The notes below the pieces were generated by a model, which ran no database searches, was not told the DNA's origin, and was given only the letters and a program-made list of their open reading frames with translations. The position numbers and the translations under genes are program-made. Shown in pieces: positions 30,906 to 38,959 of a stretch of DNA of 64,000 nucleotides. Origin of the DNA: Marinobacter salsuginis. Its GTDB lineage: Bacteria > Pseudomonadota > Gammaproteobacteria > Pseudomonadales > Oleiphilaceae. The stretch is taken from the NCBI RefSeq assembly GCF_009617755.1, contig NZ_BGZH01000002.1, positions 1 through 64,000 on the forward strand. The letters are read 5' to 3'. How positions within the stretch are numbered: position 1 is the stretch's first letter; each line of letters starts with the position of its first letter.

Positions 30906-31835
30906 TTATCCCCGGGGCTCACCGCCATACCCGTTGGCCTGCTGAAGCTCCGGGCGATCACCTGCCCTCTGCAAGCGGATATTGGTGCGGCGGTTATCCG
31001 CCGGCCGGTTGGATACCGGGTATTGGTCACCGTGTGCCCGAACGGTAATCATGTTTTCATCAATACCGCTCGCCTTGAGGTAGTCGGCCACCACATTGGC
31101 ACGATCTTCGGAAAGCGCGCGGTTGTCGATACGACTGCCAATGCTGTCACTGTGGCCATCCACGAAAATTCTCTCAACCGTGGTGTCGGCATTCACGTAG
31201 CGCACGATGTTGTCCAGCAACTGCCTGTCGGCGTCAGACAGTTGAGTGCTGCCACTGGCAAAGGGCACCCTTGAACGCTGAATCTGATCAAAGTTCACCG
31301 GCAAGAGATTCGACGTGCAGCGCTGATAGCGCTGGTATTCACCAGCAAAATTGATATTGGACACCTGCACCCGCACCGGACGACCATCAAACCAGGATTC
31401 CCGGGTAACCGTGGGGCGCATACCCTCCAGCAGGCCGTGGGCAACAACAAAGGCCTGGCGTGTGTCCAGGGAGACCTGGCGGCGATCATCCGACACATTG
31501 ACCGTGCCCAGGGGCTTCGGCGCCACACCCGGACGCCAGGCCGGTGCCTCCACCACGAGACTGCCACGCCCCGGTCGCATTGGTGTCGAATCAGACTCCA
31601 GGAAAAAGCTCAGACTTTCACCCGCGCGATGATTGAACACGGCCCGACCGTAACCGGGAACCTCGTGCACCAGGCGACACTCGAATACCGATTCGGCAAG
31701 ATACCACTGGCTATTCTCGATACCGGCACCATAGCTGGCAGCCTGCCCGGCAGCCGGCAAAAGCAGCACAGGAAGACTGCAAGCCAGCAGTGTATTGAGA
31801 CGTTTTCCGAGGCGGAATCCCATAGTATGTGCCAT
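30906..31835 (-). CDS. motY: Sodium-driven flagellar motor protein MotY
   Basis: MotY forms the T-ring that helps anchor PomAB/MotAB-type stators around the rotor in Vibrio and Pseudomonas. The 309-residue protein has a signal peptide (cleavage near AAGQAAS), an N-terminal MotY domain (SQWYLAESVFECRLVHEVPGYGRAVF) and a C-terminal OmpA-like peptidoglycan-binding domain (VPFASGSTQLSDADRQLLDNI, FVDGHSDSIGSRIDNRALSEDRA). ATG 31835 is preferred; ATG 31823 is an alternative. Upstream codons are antisense to the pyrC leader. motY-pyrC-rnt is also the Pseudomonas order. No other flagellar gene is in the window. Confidence 0.93.
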   Translation of the reverse strand: MAHTMGFRLGKRLNTLLACSLPVLLLPAAGQAASYGAGIENSQWYLAESVFECRLVHEVPGYGRAVFNHRAGESLSFFLESDSTPMRPGRGSLVVEAPAWRPGVAPKPLGTVNVSDDRRQVSLDTRQAFVVAHGLLEGMRPTVTRESWFDGRPVRVQVSNINFAGEYQRYQRCTSNLLPVNFDQIQRSRVPFASGSTQLSDADRQLLDNIVRYVNADTTVERIFVDGHSDSIGSRIDNRALSEDRANVVADYLKASGIDENMITVRAHGDQYPVSNRPADNRRTNIRLQRAGDRPELQQANGYGGEPRG

Positions 31836-31928
31836 CAGTGTCCGGTAGTTAACAGATTCTGATTGCTTAACGGCCCGCGTCTGCCTTTCTTTAGCTCCGG
31901 CCGGAAAACAATCACCCGCGCCTTCTGG

Positions 31929-31934
31929 TATAAT
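31929..31934 (+). promoter_or_regulatory. Likely -10 element of pyrC
   Basis: A perfect TATAAT lies 75 bases before the pyrC ATG. No good -35 is seen at the expected distance (AAAACA/CAATCA), so the promoter may be weak or activated. It implies a leader of about 65-70 bases. Confidence 0.45.
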
Positions 31935-32008
31935 TCGCCAAATTTTTCGGGGCTCTATCCTCCAGGGCCCCACAGCACGCCTCGCATAAGGTATTGCGGA
32001 CAACTGCC

Positions 32009-33040
32009 ATGACAGAAAAGCTTACTCTTACCCGGCCCGACGACTGGCACCTTCACGTTCGGGATGGTGACATTCTTAGCGACGTGGTACCGGCCACAGC
32101 GGCCTGCTTCGGCCGCGCCATCATCATGCCTAACCTGGTGCCACCGGTCACAACCGCCGCTGATGCCGCAGCCTATCGGGAGCGGATTCTCGCGGCTGCC
32201 AAAGGCACCGCCTTCGAGCCGTTGATGACCCTGTACCTGACCGAGAGCATGACACCGGAAACCATCCGCGAGGCCAAAGCCGCCGGTGTTGTGGCCGCCA
32301 AGCTTTACCCGGCGGGCGCGACAACGAACTCCGACTCCGGAGTGAAGGATATACGGAACATCTATCCCGTGCTGGAAGCAATGGCAGACTGCGGCATGCT
32401 TCTTCTGGTTCACGGCGAAGTAACCGACGCCGATATCGATATCTTTGACCGTGAAAAGGTGTTTCTGGAGCGGGTCCTGGCCCCCACCCTGGAGGCTTTC
32501 CCGAATCTCAAGGTTGTGCTGGAACATATTACGACGGCCGATTCCGCCGAGTTTGTCCAGCAGCATACCGGCGACAACCTTGCCGCGACGCTGACGCCCC
32601 AGCATTTGATGTATAACCGCAACCATATGCTGGTCGGCGGCATTCGCCCGCACCTTTATTGCCTGCCAATTCTGAAGCGCAACCGCCATCAGAAGGCGTT
32701 GCGGGACGCGGTAGCCAGCGGCGACAAACGCTTTTTCCTGGGCACGGATTCTGCTCCCCATGCCAAGGATCGCAAGGAGGCTGCCTGCGGCTGTGCTGGC
32801 TGTTACTCAGCCTATGGCGCCATCGGCCTGTATGCGGATATTTTTGAAGAGCTTGGCATTCTGGACAAGCTTGAGGCATTCGCCAGCTTCAACGGCCCTG
32901 ACTTCTACGGCCTGCCGCGCAACACCGATACCATTACCCTGGTTCGCGAACCCTGGACCATGCCGGCGGAGCTGCCATTGGCTGACGGAACCATCGTGCC
33001 TCTCAAGGCCGGTGAAACCGTTCACTGGCGACTGGCGTAA
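32009..33040 (+). CDS. pyrC: Dihydroorotase
   Basis: PyrC cyclises carbamoyl-aspartate to dihydroorotate, the third step of pyrimidine synthesis. The 343-residue product is a short type II dihydroorotase. Metal and catalytic residues are visible: HxH in [10 protein letters not shown], the carboxylated lysine in [17 protein letters not shown], histidines in LLLVHGEV and VLEHITT, and the aspartate in FLGTDSAPH. The ATG at 32009 starts the conserved [14 protein letters not shown]; a TTG five codons upstream is not needed. rnt follows 44 bases downstream. Confidence 0.97.
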   Translation: MTEKLTLTRPDDWHLHVRDGDILSDVVPATAACFGRAIIMPNLVPPVTTAADAAAYRERILAAAKGTAFEPLMTLYLTESMTPETIREAKAAGVVAAKLYPAGATTNSDSGVKDIRNIYPVLEAMADCGMLLLVHGEVTDADIDIFDREKVFLERVLAPTLEAFPNLKVVLEHITTADSAEFVQQHTGDNLAATLTPQHLMYNRNHMLVGGIRPHLYCLPILKRNRHQKALRDAVASGDKRFFLGTDSAPHAKDRKEAACGCAGCYSAYGAIGLYADIFEELGILDKLEAFASFNGPDFYGLPRNTDTITLVREPWTMPAELPLADGTIVPLKAGETVHWRLA

Positions 33041-33084
33041 ACCTGATCTATTCCTTCTCACCCACGGCCAAGACCGGAGCTTGA

Positions 33085-33741
33085 GTGACTGACGAAAACA
33101 AACCACCGCATCCCATGTCCCGCCGCTTCCGCGGATTTCTACCCGTTGTCGTCGACGTGGAAACCGCAGGATTCAATCCCGAGCGGGATGCCCTGCTGGA
33201 GGTGGCGGCGGTAATACTGACCATGGACGACGACGGCTGGGTGCGGCGAGCGGAGACCCACGTACAACAGATTGATCCCTTTGAAGGCGCCAATCTGGAG
33301 CAATCCGCCCTGGATTTCACCGGCATAGATCCGTGGAATCCAGAGCGTGAAGCGGTTCCCGAGCGGGAAGGTCTCAGTGAAATCTTCAGCCCGATTCGCA
33401 AGGCGGTGAAAAACCACGACTGCAAGCGGGCCGTTCTGGTGGGACATAACGCCACTTTTGACCACAATTTCATCTTTGCGGCCGCACTGCGAGCAGATAT
33501 CCGGCGCAATCCATTTCATCCCTTTTCCACGTTCGATACCGCCACTCTGGCCGGCCTGGCGTACGGCCATACGGTTCTGGCCCAGGCTTGTAAGATCGCG
33601 GGCATTCCGTTCAGCAATAAGGAAGCCCACTCCGCAGCCTATGATGCGGAAAAGACTGCGGACCTGTTCTGCGGCATTGTGAATCGATGGAAAGAGCTGG
33701 GCGGCTTTCCACCTCCGGTGATCCCCGAAGAGACCGAGTAA
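33085..33741 (+). CDS. rnt: Ribonuclease T
   Basis: RNase T is a DEDDh 3'-5' exoribonuclease that matures tRNA and other stable RNA 3' ends. The 218-residue product shows Exo I ([19 protein letters not shown]), Exo II ([12 protein letters not shown]) and Exo III ([14 protein letters not shown]). The chosen start is GTG 33085, with GGAG six bases upstream. A strong terminator follows. Confidence 0.96.
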   Translation: MTDENKPPHPMSRRFRGFLPVVVDVETAGFNPERDALLEVAAVILTMDDDGWVRRAETHVQQIDPFEGANLEQSALDFTGIDPWNPEREAVPEREGLSEIFSPIRKAVKNHDCKRAVLVGHNATFDHNFIFAAALRADIRRNPFHPFSTFDTATLAGLAYGHTVLAQACKIAGIPFSNKEAHSAAYDAEKTADLFCGIVNRWKELGGFPPPVIPEETE

Positions 33742-33751
33742 ACGCCATTAA

Positions 33752-33777
33752 AAAAACCCGCCGTAGCGGGTTTTTAT
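33752..33777. terminator. Bidirectional rho-independent terminator
   Basis: AAAAACCCGC-CGTA-GCGGGTTTTT is a perfect ten-base stem with a four-base loop, 10 bases after the rnt stop. It has T runs on both strands, so it can end pyrC-rnt and the convergent chemoreceptor transcript. Confidence 0.9.
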
Positions 33778-33820
33778 TTGTGTGCCGAGCATGGCCTAAG
33801 ATTTTAACGCCTTCTGGTAC

Positions 33821-36067
33821 TCAGCTGACTTTAAACCGGGACAGCGAATCTTTCAGTTGATGAGACAACTCGGCCAGGTCACCACTGGCTTCTGATATCT
33901 GGGCCATGGCCTGTTTGGTCTCAACGGACTTTTCTGCAATTGTAGATACGTTGCGCGTTACTTCTTCGGCTGTGGCTGATTGCTCTTCGGATGCAGTCGC
34001 AATCTGCTCCGCCATACCGGACATCCGGGTAACCTCGTCCACTGCCTCGCGAAGTTGCAATACAACGGCTCCTGCCCGCTCGGAAATACCGCTGGCCTGG
34101 ACGCTGCAGCGGGTAACCACCTGTGAAGCACGCTCCGACGAATTCACCAGAGTTTCGATGGAACTACTGATCTCCTCGGTCGCCTTCTGGCTATTCTGGG
34201 CCAGGCTGCGCACCTCATCCGCAACCACCGCGAAGCCCCGGCCCTGTTCACCGGCCCGGGCCGCTTCAATAGCGGCATTCAGAGCCAACAAATTGGTCTG
34301 GTCGGCGATGGACTTTATCGAATCCAGAACCCTGGTGATGGATTCCATATTCTTTCGCAAGTCCTCTATGCCGGCCTCAGCTTCCTCCAGTTCCCTGGCC
34401 ATAGCACGGGTGTCCTCAGCGGAGGATTCCACCTCGGCTGCGCTGCGGCTGACCGCCTCATGAGTGCGCTTGGCGCTGGCTGCCGATTCCGCGGTGTTCT
34501 GGGACACTTCGTTGATGGCGGAGGACATTTCCTCAATGGCCGACGCCACCTGCTCAGTCTGCTCTGCCTGCTGATTCACACTCTCCAGAGTATGTGAGGA
34601 AGTACCCGACAATTGTTCAGATGCACTGGCCTGGCGCTGGGAAGCCTCCTCGACCCTGAAGATCACTTCTTTCAGGTCCGACACCATTTTGAGCATGGAG
34701 CCGTAAACACCCGTTGCCCTGTCACTTTCGGACGAATCGATGACCAGATTACCCGCAGCCACCTGCTCCGCCAGTGCCTGCAATTCGGCCGGGTCTCTGC
34801 CGAGGGGTTTCATGATCCGCACTGCGGTCCAGACCGCCACGGCCACTACAGCCAGGATCACAATAGCAATGGCTATCGCGGCCAGCGTCCACATTTCACG
34901 CACGGGCGCCAAGGCCTCGTCTTCGCTGATCTCCGCCACCAGCGCCCAGTTCAACCCGCCTACAGCAACTGGCCTGTGGGCGGAAAACACTGGTTCGCCC
35001 CGGTAGGACGTAACCACGCCTTCACCGGAATTCCCAGCCAGAGCTTCATCCACCGATGTCGAACTTATGCGCCCATTCTCCGGGTCGGCAAAGGAAGCGA
35101 CAACGCTGCGGTTTTCCGGATCCAGGTATGAGTCTGACCGCATCAGGTTATCCGGGCCCACCAGATAGGCATCCCCGGTTTCGCCCATGCCATCTCGCTC
35201 CATCATGATGTTGTTCAGGCTGTCGATGGGGAACTGGAAGGCCAGCACGGCCAGCCGCTCATCCTTTTCGGAATATATGGGGGTTGCCACAAATCCGGCG
35301 GGCGCACCGTAGGACGGTACATACCGAGTAAAATCAACAAAAGTCGGAGCAGTATCCTGTCCGTCAGACAGCGCCTGACGATAAGCTGCCGCAAGGCCGG
35401 AATCCGCGTAGGGACCGTCTTTCAGGGAGGTAGCAAAATCAACCTCTTTGGCTACGGAATAGATAACATGGCCTGTATCGGCATCAATGAGATAAATATC
35501 GTAGTAGCCGAACGCCTCCTGAAACTCCTTGAACGAGGTGTGCCACTGTTTGTGAAGGGTGTTATAAAACTGCGCGATATGGACGTCGGCCGATACCAAT
35601 TCGTCTTTCTGCCCCACAGGATTCGGGTTGTCCACGATGTAACCCATCTGCAGAGCCAGGCTGTTTTTGCTGAGGGATGCAACGAAATCCGAGGCTGAAC
35701 GTCCCTTAGCACCACCATTTTGCTGTAAGGGTGGCAAGAAATTCTGCTGATAATAAGCCTCGACGTTTTCTCGTAAGGTCGACTGCTCCTCTTGTACCAG
35801 TTTTTCGTAATTCTGAAATGCCAAACCAAACCCCTGGGCCGCCGTTCGGGTCCCGCGATTATTGGCCATGGCTTTCAGCTGCCGGGCAATAGTGCTGAGA
35901 TAATCTTCAACACTATGCTGCTTGTTGGTAGCCGCAATAGAGAGTTGTTGCAACGCCTGTTCCGTCAGGCTCTGTCGGGCAATTTCGGCGTTAAAAAACG
36001 AGATGGCAATGACGGGAAGCAGGCCAACCAGCAGCAAGGTCAGCAAAAGACGTTTCTTGAGAGTCAT
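33821..36067 (-). CDS. Methyl-accepting chemotaxis protein with a large Cache-type sensor
   Basis: A 748-residue chemoreceptor. It has an N-terminal signal anchor (about 5-25), a periplasmic domain of some 365 residues with dCache-like features ([40 protein letters not shown]), a second membrane helix near residues 395-417, a HAMP region and a C-terminal signalling domain with the hairpin tip [38 protein letters not shown] (tip motif written in parts). The ligand is unknown. ATG 36067 follows AGAAGGG and is one codon after an in-frame TTG. Confidence 0.93.
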   Translation of the reverse strand: MTLKKRLLLTLLLVGLLPVIAISFFNAEIARQSLTEQALQQLSIAATNKQHSVEDYLSTIARQLKAMANNRGTRTAAQGFGLAFQNYEKLVQEEQSTLRENVEAYYQQNFLPPLQQNGGAKGRSASDFVASLSKNSLALQMGYIVDNPNPVGQKDELVSADVHIAQFYNTLHKQWHTSFKEFQEAFGYYDIYLIDADTGHVIYSVAKEVDFATSLKDGPYADSGLAAAYRQALSDGQDTAPTFVDFTRYVPSYGAPAGFVATPIYSEKDERLAVLAFQFPIDSLNNIMMERDGMGETGDAYLVGPDNLMRSDSYLDPENRSVVASFADPENGRISSTSVDEALAGNSGEGVVTSYRGEPVFSAHRPVAVGGLNWALVAEISEDEALAPVREMWTLAAIAIAIVILAVVAVAVWTAVRIMKPLGRDPAELQALAEQVAAGNLVIDSSESDRATGVYGSMLKMVSDLKEVIFRVEEASQRQASASEQLSGTSSHTLESVNQQAEQTEQVASAIEEMSSAINEVSQNTAESAASAKRTHEAVSRSAAEVESSAEDTRAMARELEEAEAGIEDLRKNMESITRVLDSIKSIADQTNLLALNAAIEAARAGEQGRGFAVVADEVRSLAQNSQKATEEISSSIETLVNSSERASQVVTRCSVQASGISERAGAVVLQLREAVDEVTRMSGMAEQIATASEEQSATAEEVTRNVSTIAEKSVETKQAMAQISEASGDLAELSHQLKDSLSRFKVS

Positions 36068-36223
36068 CAATAGCCCTTCTTTTATATTGTTCTTATGTTA
36101 ACCATCGGCTATCGGCAGGTTTTCTTTAGCCCAGAACAACTCAAAAAAGAGGCGAATCTTATTTAACCAATTGAAATGGGAGGGGAAGTAACTCCCCTCC
36201 CACTCGATTCAGGCGCTACCACG

Positions 36224-38209
36224 TTACCAGTAGATGCCCCGCATGATGGCGGCGAAAGCCACCTGCTCTGTGGACACCTTCGGCTTCTCGCCGGATCGAC
36301 TGCCGGCGGCGGCAGGTGAATCCGGGAACATCCGGTAACCGGTGTTCATGACAATCTCGCCCATCTTGGGTGCCAGGGCATGCAGCACCTGGGCAAAAAT
36401 CCCGAGACGAGTCGCGATGCGTTTCGGTCGATAAACAATCGCGTCAGCGACCATGCCTGCGGCCTCGTCCGGCGTAAGGGTAGGCACAGAATCGTAGATC
36501 TTGGTCGGCGCAATCATCGGGGTCTTCACCAACGGCATGTTGATGGTGGTGAAGGTCACGTTGCGATCTGACCACTCCGCAGCAGCGCAACGGCTGAATG
36601 CATCCAGGGCAGACTTGGACGCCACGTAGGCCGAGAATCGGGGCGCGTTGGTCAACACCCCGATAGACGAGATGTTCACTACGTGCCCTCGGCGGTTCTC
36701 CAGCATCTTCGGCGCAAAGCCCATGATCAGGCGCACGGAACCGAAGTAGTTCAGCTGCATGGTGCGCTCGAAATCGTGGAATCGATCGAACGACAGGTCC
36801 AGTGACCGGCGAATGGAACGCCCGGCATTGTTGACCAGCACATCCACGTGGCCGTGGTTATCCAGAACGGTCTTCACAAACTCATCGCACGCGTCCATGT
36901 CGGAGAAATCGCACGGATAGGCGTGCACGCTCGCTCCGCGAGACTCCAGCTCCGCGGTCACTTCCTTCAGACGCTCCAGTTTCCGGGCGCCGATCACCAG
37001 GATGGCGCCAGCGTCTGCCAGTTTTTGCGCCGTGGCCAGACCGATACCGGACGTTGCACCTGTCACTACGCACACGCGACCTTCAACCGTGCCCTTGAGC
37101 GTGCGGTCCTTGAACAGGTCCGGGTCCAGATTGCGCTCCCAGTAGTCCCAGATCACCGGCGCGTAGTCCGGCAGCCGGGGCACTTCAATACCGGTGCCTT
37201 TCAAAACGCGCTCGGTTTCACGGGCGTCGAACCGGGTCGGGTAATTGATGAATGACATCACGGAGGGCGGAATGCCCATGTCGTCGAGGATTGCCGAGGT
37301 CAGCCGCTTCACGGGCGGAAGATTCTTCAGACTCTGGCGAATGAACGGCGGAATAAAGCCGAACATTCTGGAATCAATCCGCATCCCCATCTTGGGTGCG
37401 TGCCCCGCCTCACTAAAGATATTGAGGATTTCGCCAACCTTGTACGGATCACTGTCCACCAGGTGGAAGCACTTGCCGTCTTCACCCTCAAGGTGGGCAA
37501 TGTGGTCCATGGCGTTAACTACGAAATCCACCGGCACAATGTTCAGACGCCCGCCTTCGACACCAATGGTCGGCACCCACTGGGGTAGCGCATGGCGAAT
37601 TTTCTGAATCATCTTGAAGAAGTAGTAGGGGCCATCCACCTTGTCCATTTCGCCGGTGGAAGAATGACCAATTACCATGCCCGGGCGGTAAATGCGGAAG
37701 GGAACCTTACATTCCTCCCGAACCACCTTTTCAGATTCGTGCTTGGTGCGCAGGTAAGGATGGTCCAGCTTCTCGGCTTCCTCGAACATGTCTTCGCGGA
37801 AAATCCCCTTGAACAGACCGGCAGCCGCGATGGAAGACACGTGATGGAAGTGTTTGGCGCCCATTGCCTCGGCAGCACTCACCGAAGCCCGAGTGCCCTC
37901 GATGTTGGTCGCCTGCTGAGCTTCTTCGTCTGCCCCCATGTCGTACACGGCGGCGAGGTGAAAGAAGTGGTCGATTTTCCCTTTCAGGGCTTTCAGTGTC
38001 TTGGCGTCAATACCCAGATTTTTGCTGGTCAGGTCGCCTATGACAGCCTTCACCTGGGTTTCATCCGCACCCCACCGCTCGCGCAATTTGTCCAACTTGT
38101 CCTGGGATTGTTCACGCACCAGAACGTGGACAGTACCCCCACGTGCCAGAAGCTTCTCCACGAGGAAACGGCCAATAAATCCGGTGCCACCCGTCAGGAA
38201 ATAATTCAT
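36224..38209 (-). CDS. Fatty acyl-CoA/ACP reductase (fatty-alcohol-forming), two-domain
   Basis: A 661-residue protein that I recognise as the Marinobacter long fatty acyl reductase, which reduces fatty acyl-CoA or acyl-ACP through the aldehyde to the alcohol with NADPH, supplying wax-ester synthesis. The N-terminal extended-SDR domain (1 to about 365) has TGGTGFIGRFL at residues 6-16 and a Y-x-x-x-K in HPYLRTKHESEKV. The C-terminal classical SDR domain (about 370-661) has VTGATSGIGLATA and AYVASKSALDAF. The start is ATG 38209, after GGGTGGAAGATCG, giving exactly the length I remember for the characterised enzyme. It is a single-gene unit with a palindrome-rich promoter. No wax synthase is in the window. 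Confidence 0.93.
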   Translation of the reverse strand: MNYFLTGGTGFIGRFLVEKLLARGGTVHVLVREQSQDKLDKLRERWGADETQVKAVIGDLTSKNLGIDAKTLKALKGKIDHFFHLAAVYDMGADEEAQQATNIEGTRASVSAAEAMGAKHFHHVSSIAAAGLFKGIFREDMFEEAEKLDHPYLRTKHESEKVVREECKVPFRIYRPGMVIGHSSTGEMDKVDGPYYFFKMIQKIRHALPQWVPTIGVEGGRLNIVPVDFVVNAMDHIAHLEGEDGKCFHLVDSDPYKVGEILNIFSEAGHAPKMGMRIDSRMFGFIPPFIRQSLKNLPPVKRLTSAILDDMGIPPSVMSFINYPTRFDARETERVLKGTGIEVPRLPDYAPVIWDYWERNLDPDLFKDRTLKGTVEGRVCVVTGATSGIGLATAQKLADAGAILVIGARKLERLKEVTAELESRGASVHAYPCDFSDMDACDEFVKTVLDNHGHVDVLVNNAGRSIRRSLDLSFDRFHDFERTMQLNYFGSVRLIMGFAPKMLENRRGHVVNISSIGVLTNAPRFSAYVASKSALDAFSRCAAAEWSDRNVTFTTINMPLVKTPMIAPTKIYDSVPTLTPDEAAGMVADAIVYRPKRIATRLGIFAQVLHALAPKMGEIVMNTGYRMFPDSPAAAGSRSGEKPKVSTEQVAFAAIMRGIYW

Positions 38210-38337
38210 CGATCTTCCACCCTGCCTGTTGCTCTGTTGTTGTCTATCCATGCCGGCACTCATACGACTAAAGTCTTAGAGTTTTCCGGAAACGCCGGCA
38301 TTGTACTTAATTGCAACCTTCATGTATCGAACTTTTT

Positions 38338-38386
38338 TAGAGTTTTTACTCTGTAAGCCTTTGTTTTGCATAGAGCTATTACTCTA
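38338..38386. promoter_or_regulatory. Two palindromic operator-like sites upstream of the acyl reductase
   Basis: TAGAGT-TTTT-ACTCTG (38338-38353) and TAGAGC-TATT-ACTCTA (38371-38386) share the form TAGAGN-N4-ACTCTN, with centres 33 bases apart, about three DNA turns. A half-site TAGAGT also occurs at 38277-38282, nearer the gene. The arrangement suggests cooperative binding of a dimeric regulator such as a TetR-family protein. The sequence does not match the FadR or PsrA consensus as I know them. Confidence 0.5.
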
Positions 38387-38595
38387 AAAATTTTCTCCCG
38401 CACGCTCAACGGGCCTGTCCGGTTCGCCGACACAATGCTTATGAGACTAGCACAGGAATTGGCCCATGCATGCCCAATTTCCGGATTACCGCAAAGCAAT
38501 GAAAGCGCCCGCCAGCAATGACATAATCGGGAACTTATCGCGCCTTCTGGCATCTCTTCTTTTCACAGGAAAACCGATCTTCGGAACCACCAATC

Positions 38596-38895
38596 ATGCA
38601 AAAAGACAATCCCAACGCAGAACGATACATTTCCATTGCCCGAGCCTGTTTGAGGGCCATAAACGACACCGCCGAAAACGCAGGTTCCCGCGAGGAGAAA
38701 ATCCAGGCGGTCTACGAGGCCATTGATCAAGCCTTCCAGGCCGAGTTTGCCGATTACCGACAGTCCGTCGCCATCATGGCCACGGTTCTGGAGCGTATCG
38801 CCTCTGGCCAGCTGGACGGTGAGAAAGCCGCGGATCTCGCTCGTAAAACATTGGACCAGCAACCAGAGAGCACACGCAGCGCGCCGATGCACTGA
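38596..38895 (+). CDS. Hypothetical small helical protein
   Basis: A 99-residue, largely helical, charged protein with no signal peptide or membrane segment; not recognised. It starts with ATG in the sequence ATCATGCAAAAAG, without a strong ribosome-binding site. Its last 170 bases overlap an alternative frame of the downstream protease gene, but that part of the protease frame is not protease-like. It lies in a 750-base gap between acyl reductase and protease that otherwise has no gene, and codon use is consistent with the surrounding genes. Confidence 0.55.
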   Translation: MQKDNPNAERYISIARACLRAINDTAENAGSREEKIQAVYEAIDQAFQAEFADYRQSVAIMATVLERIASGQLDGEKAADLARKTLDQQPESTRSAPMH

Positions 38896-38959
38896 TACAC
38901 GAAACTCTTCTCCGAATCACAGAGAACCTATGAACACACGCACCGTCAGGAAGAACTCA

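Noticed and set aside
38723..38929. Upstream extension of the protease frame
   Set aside because: Lies over the 99-residue protein in another frame and has no signal peptide; the exported protease starts at 38930 or 38960.
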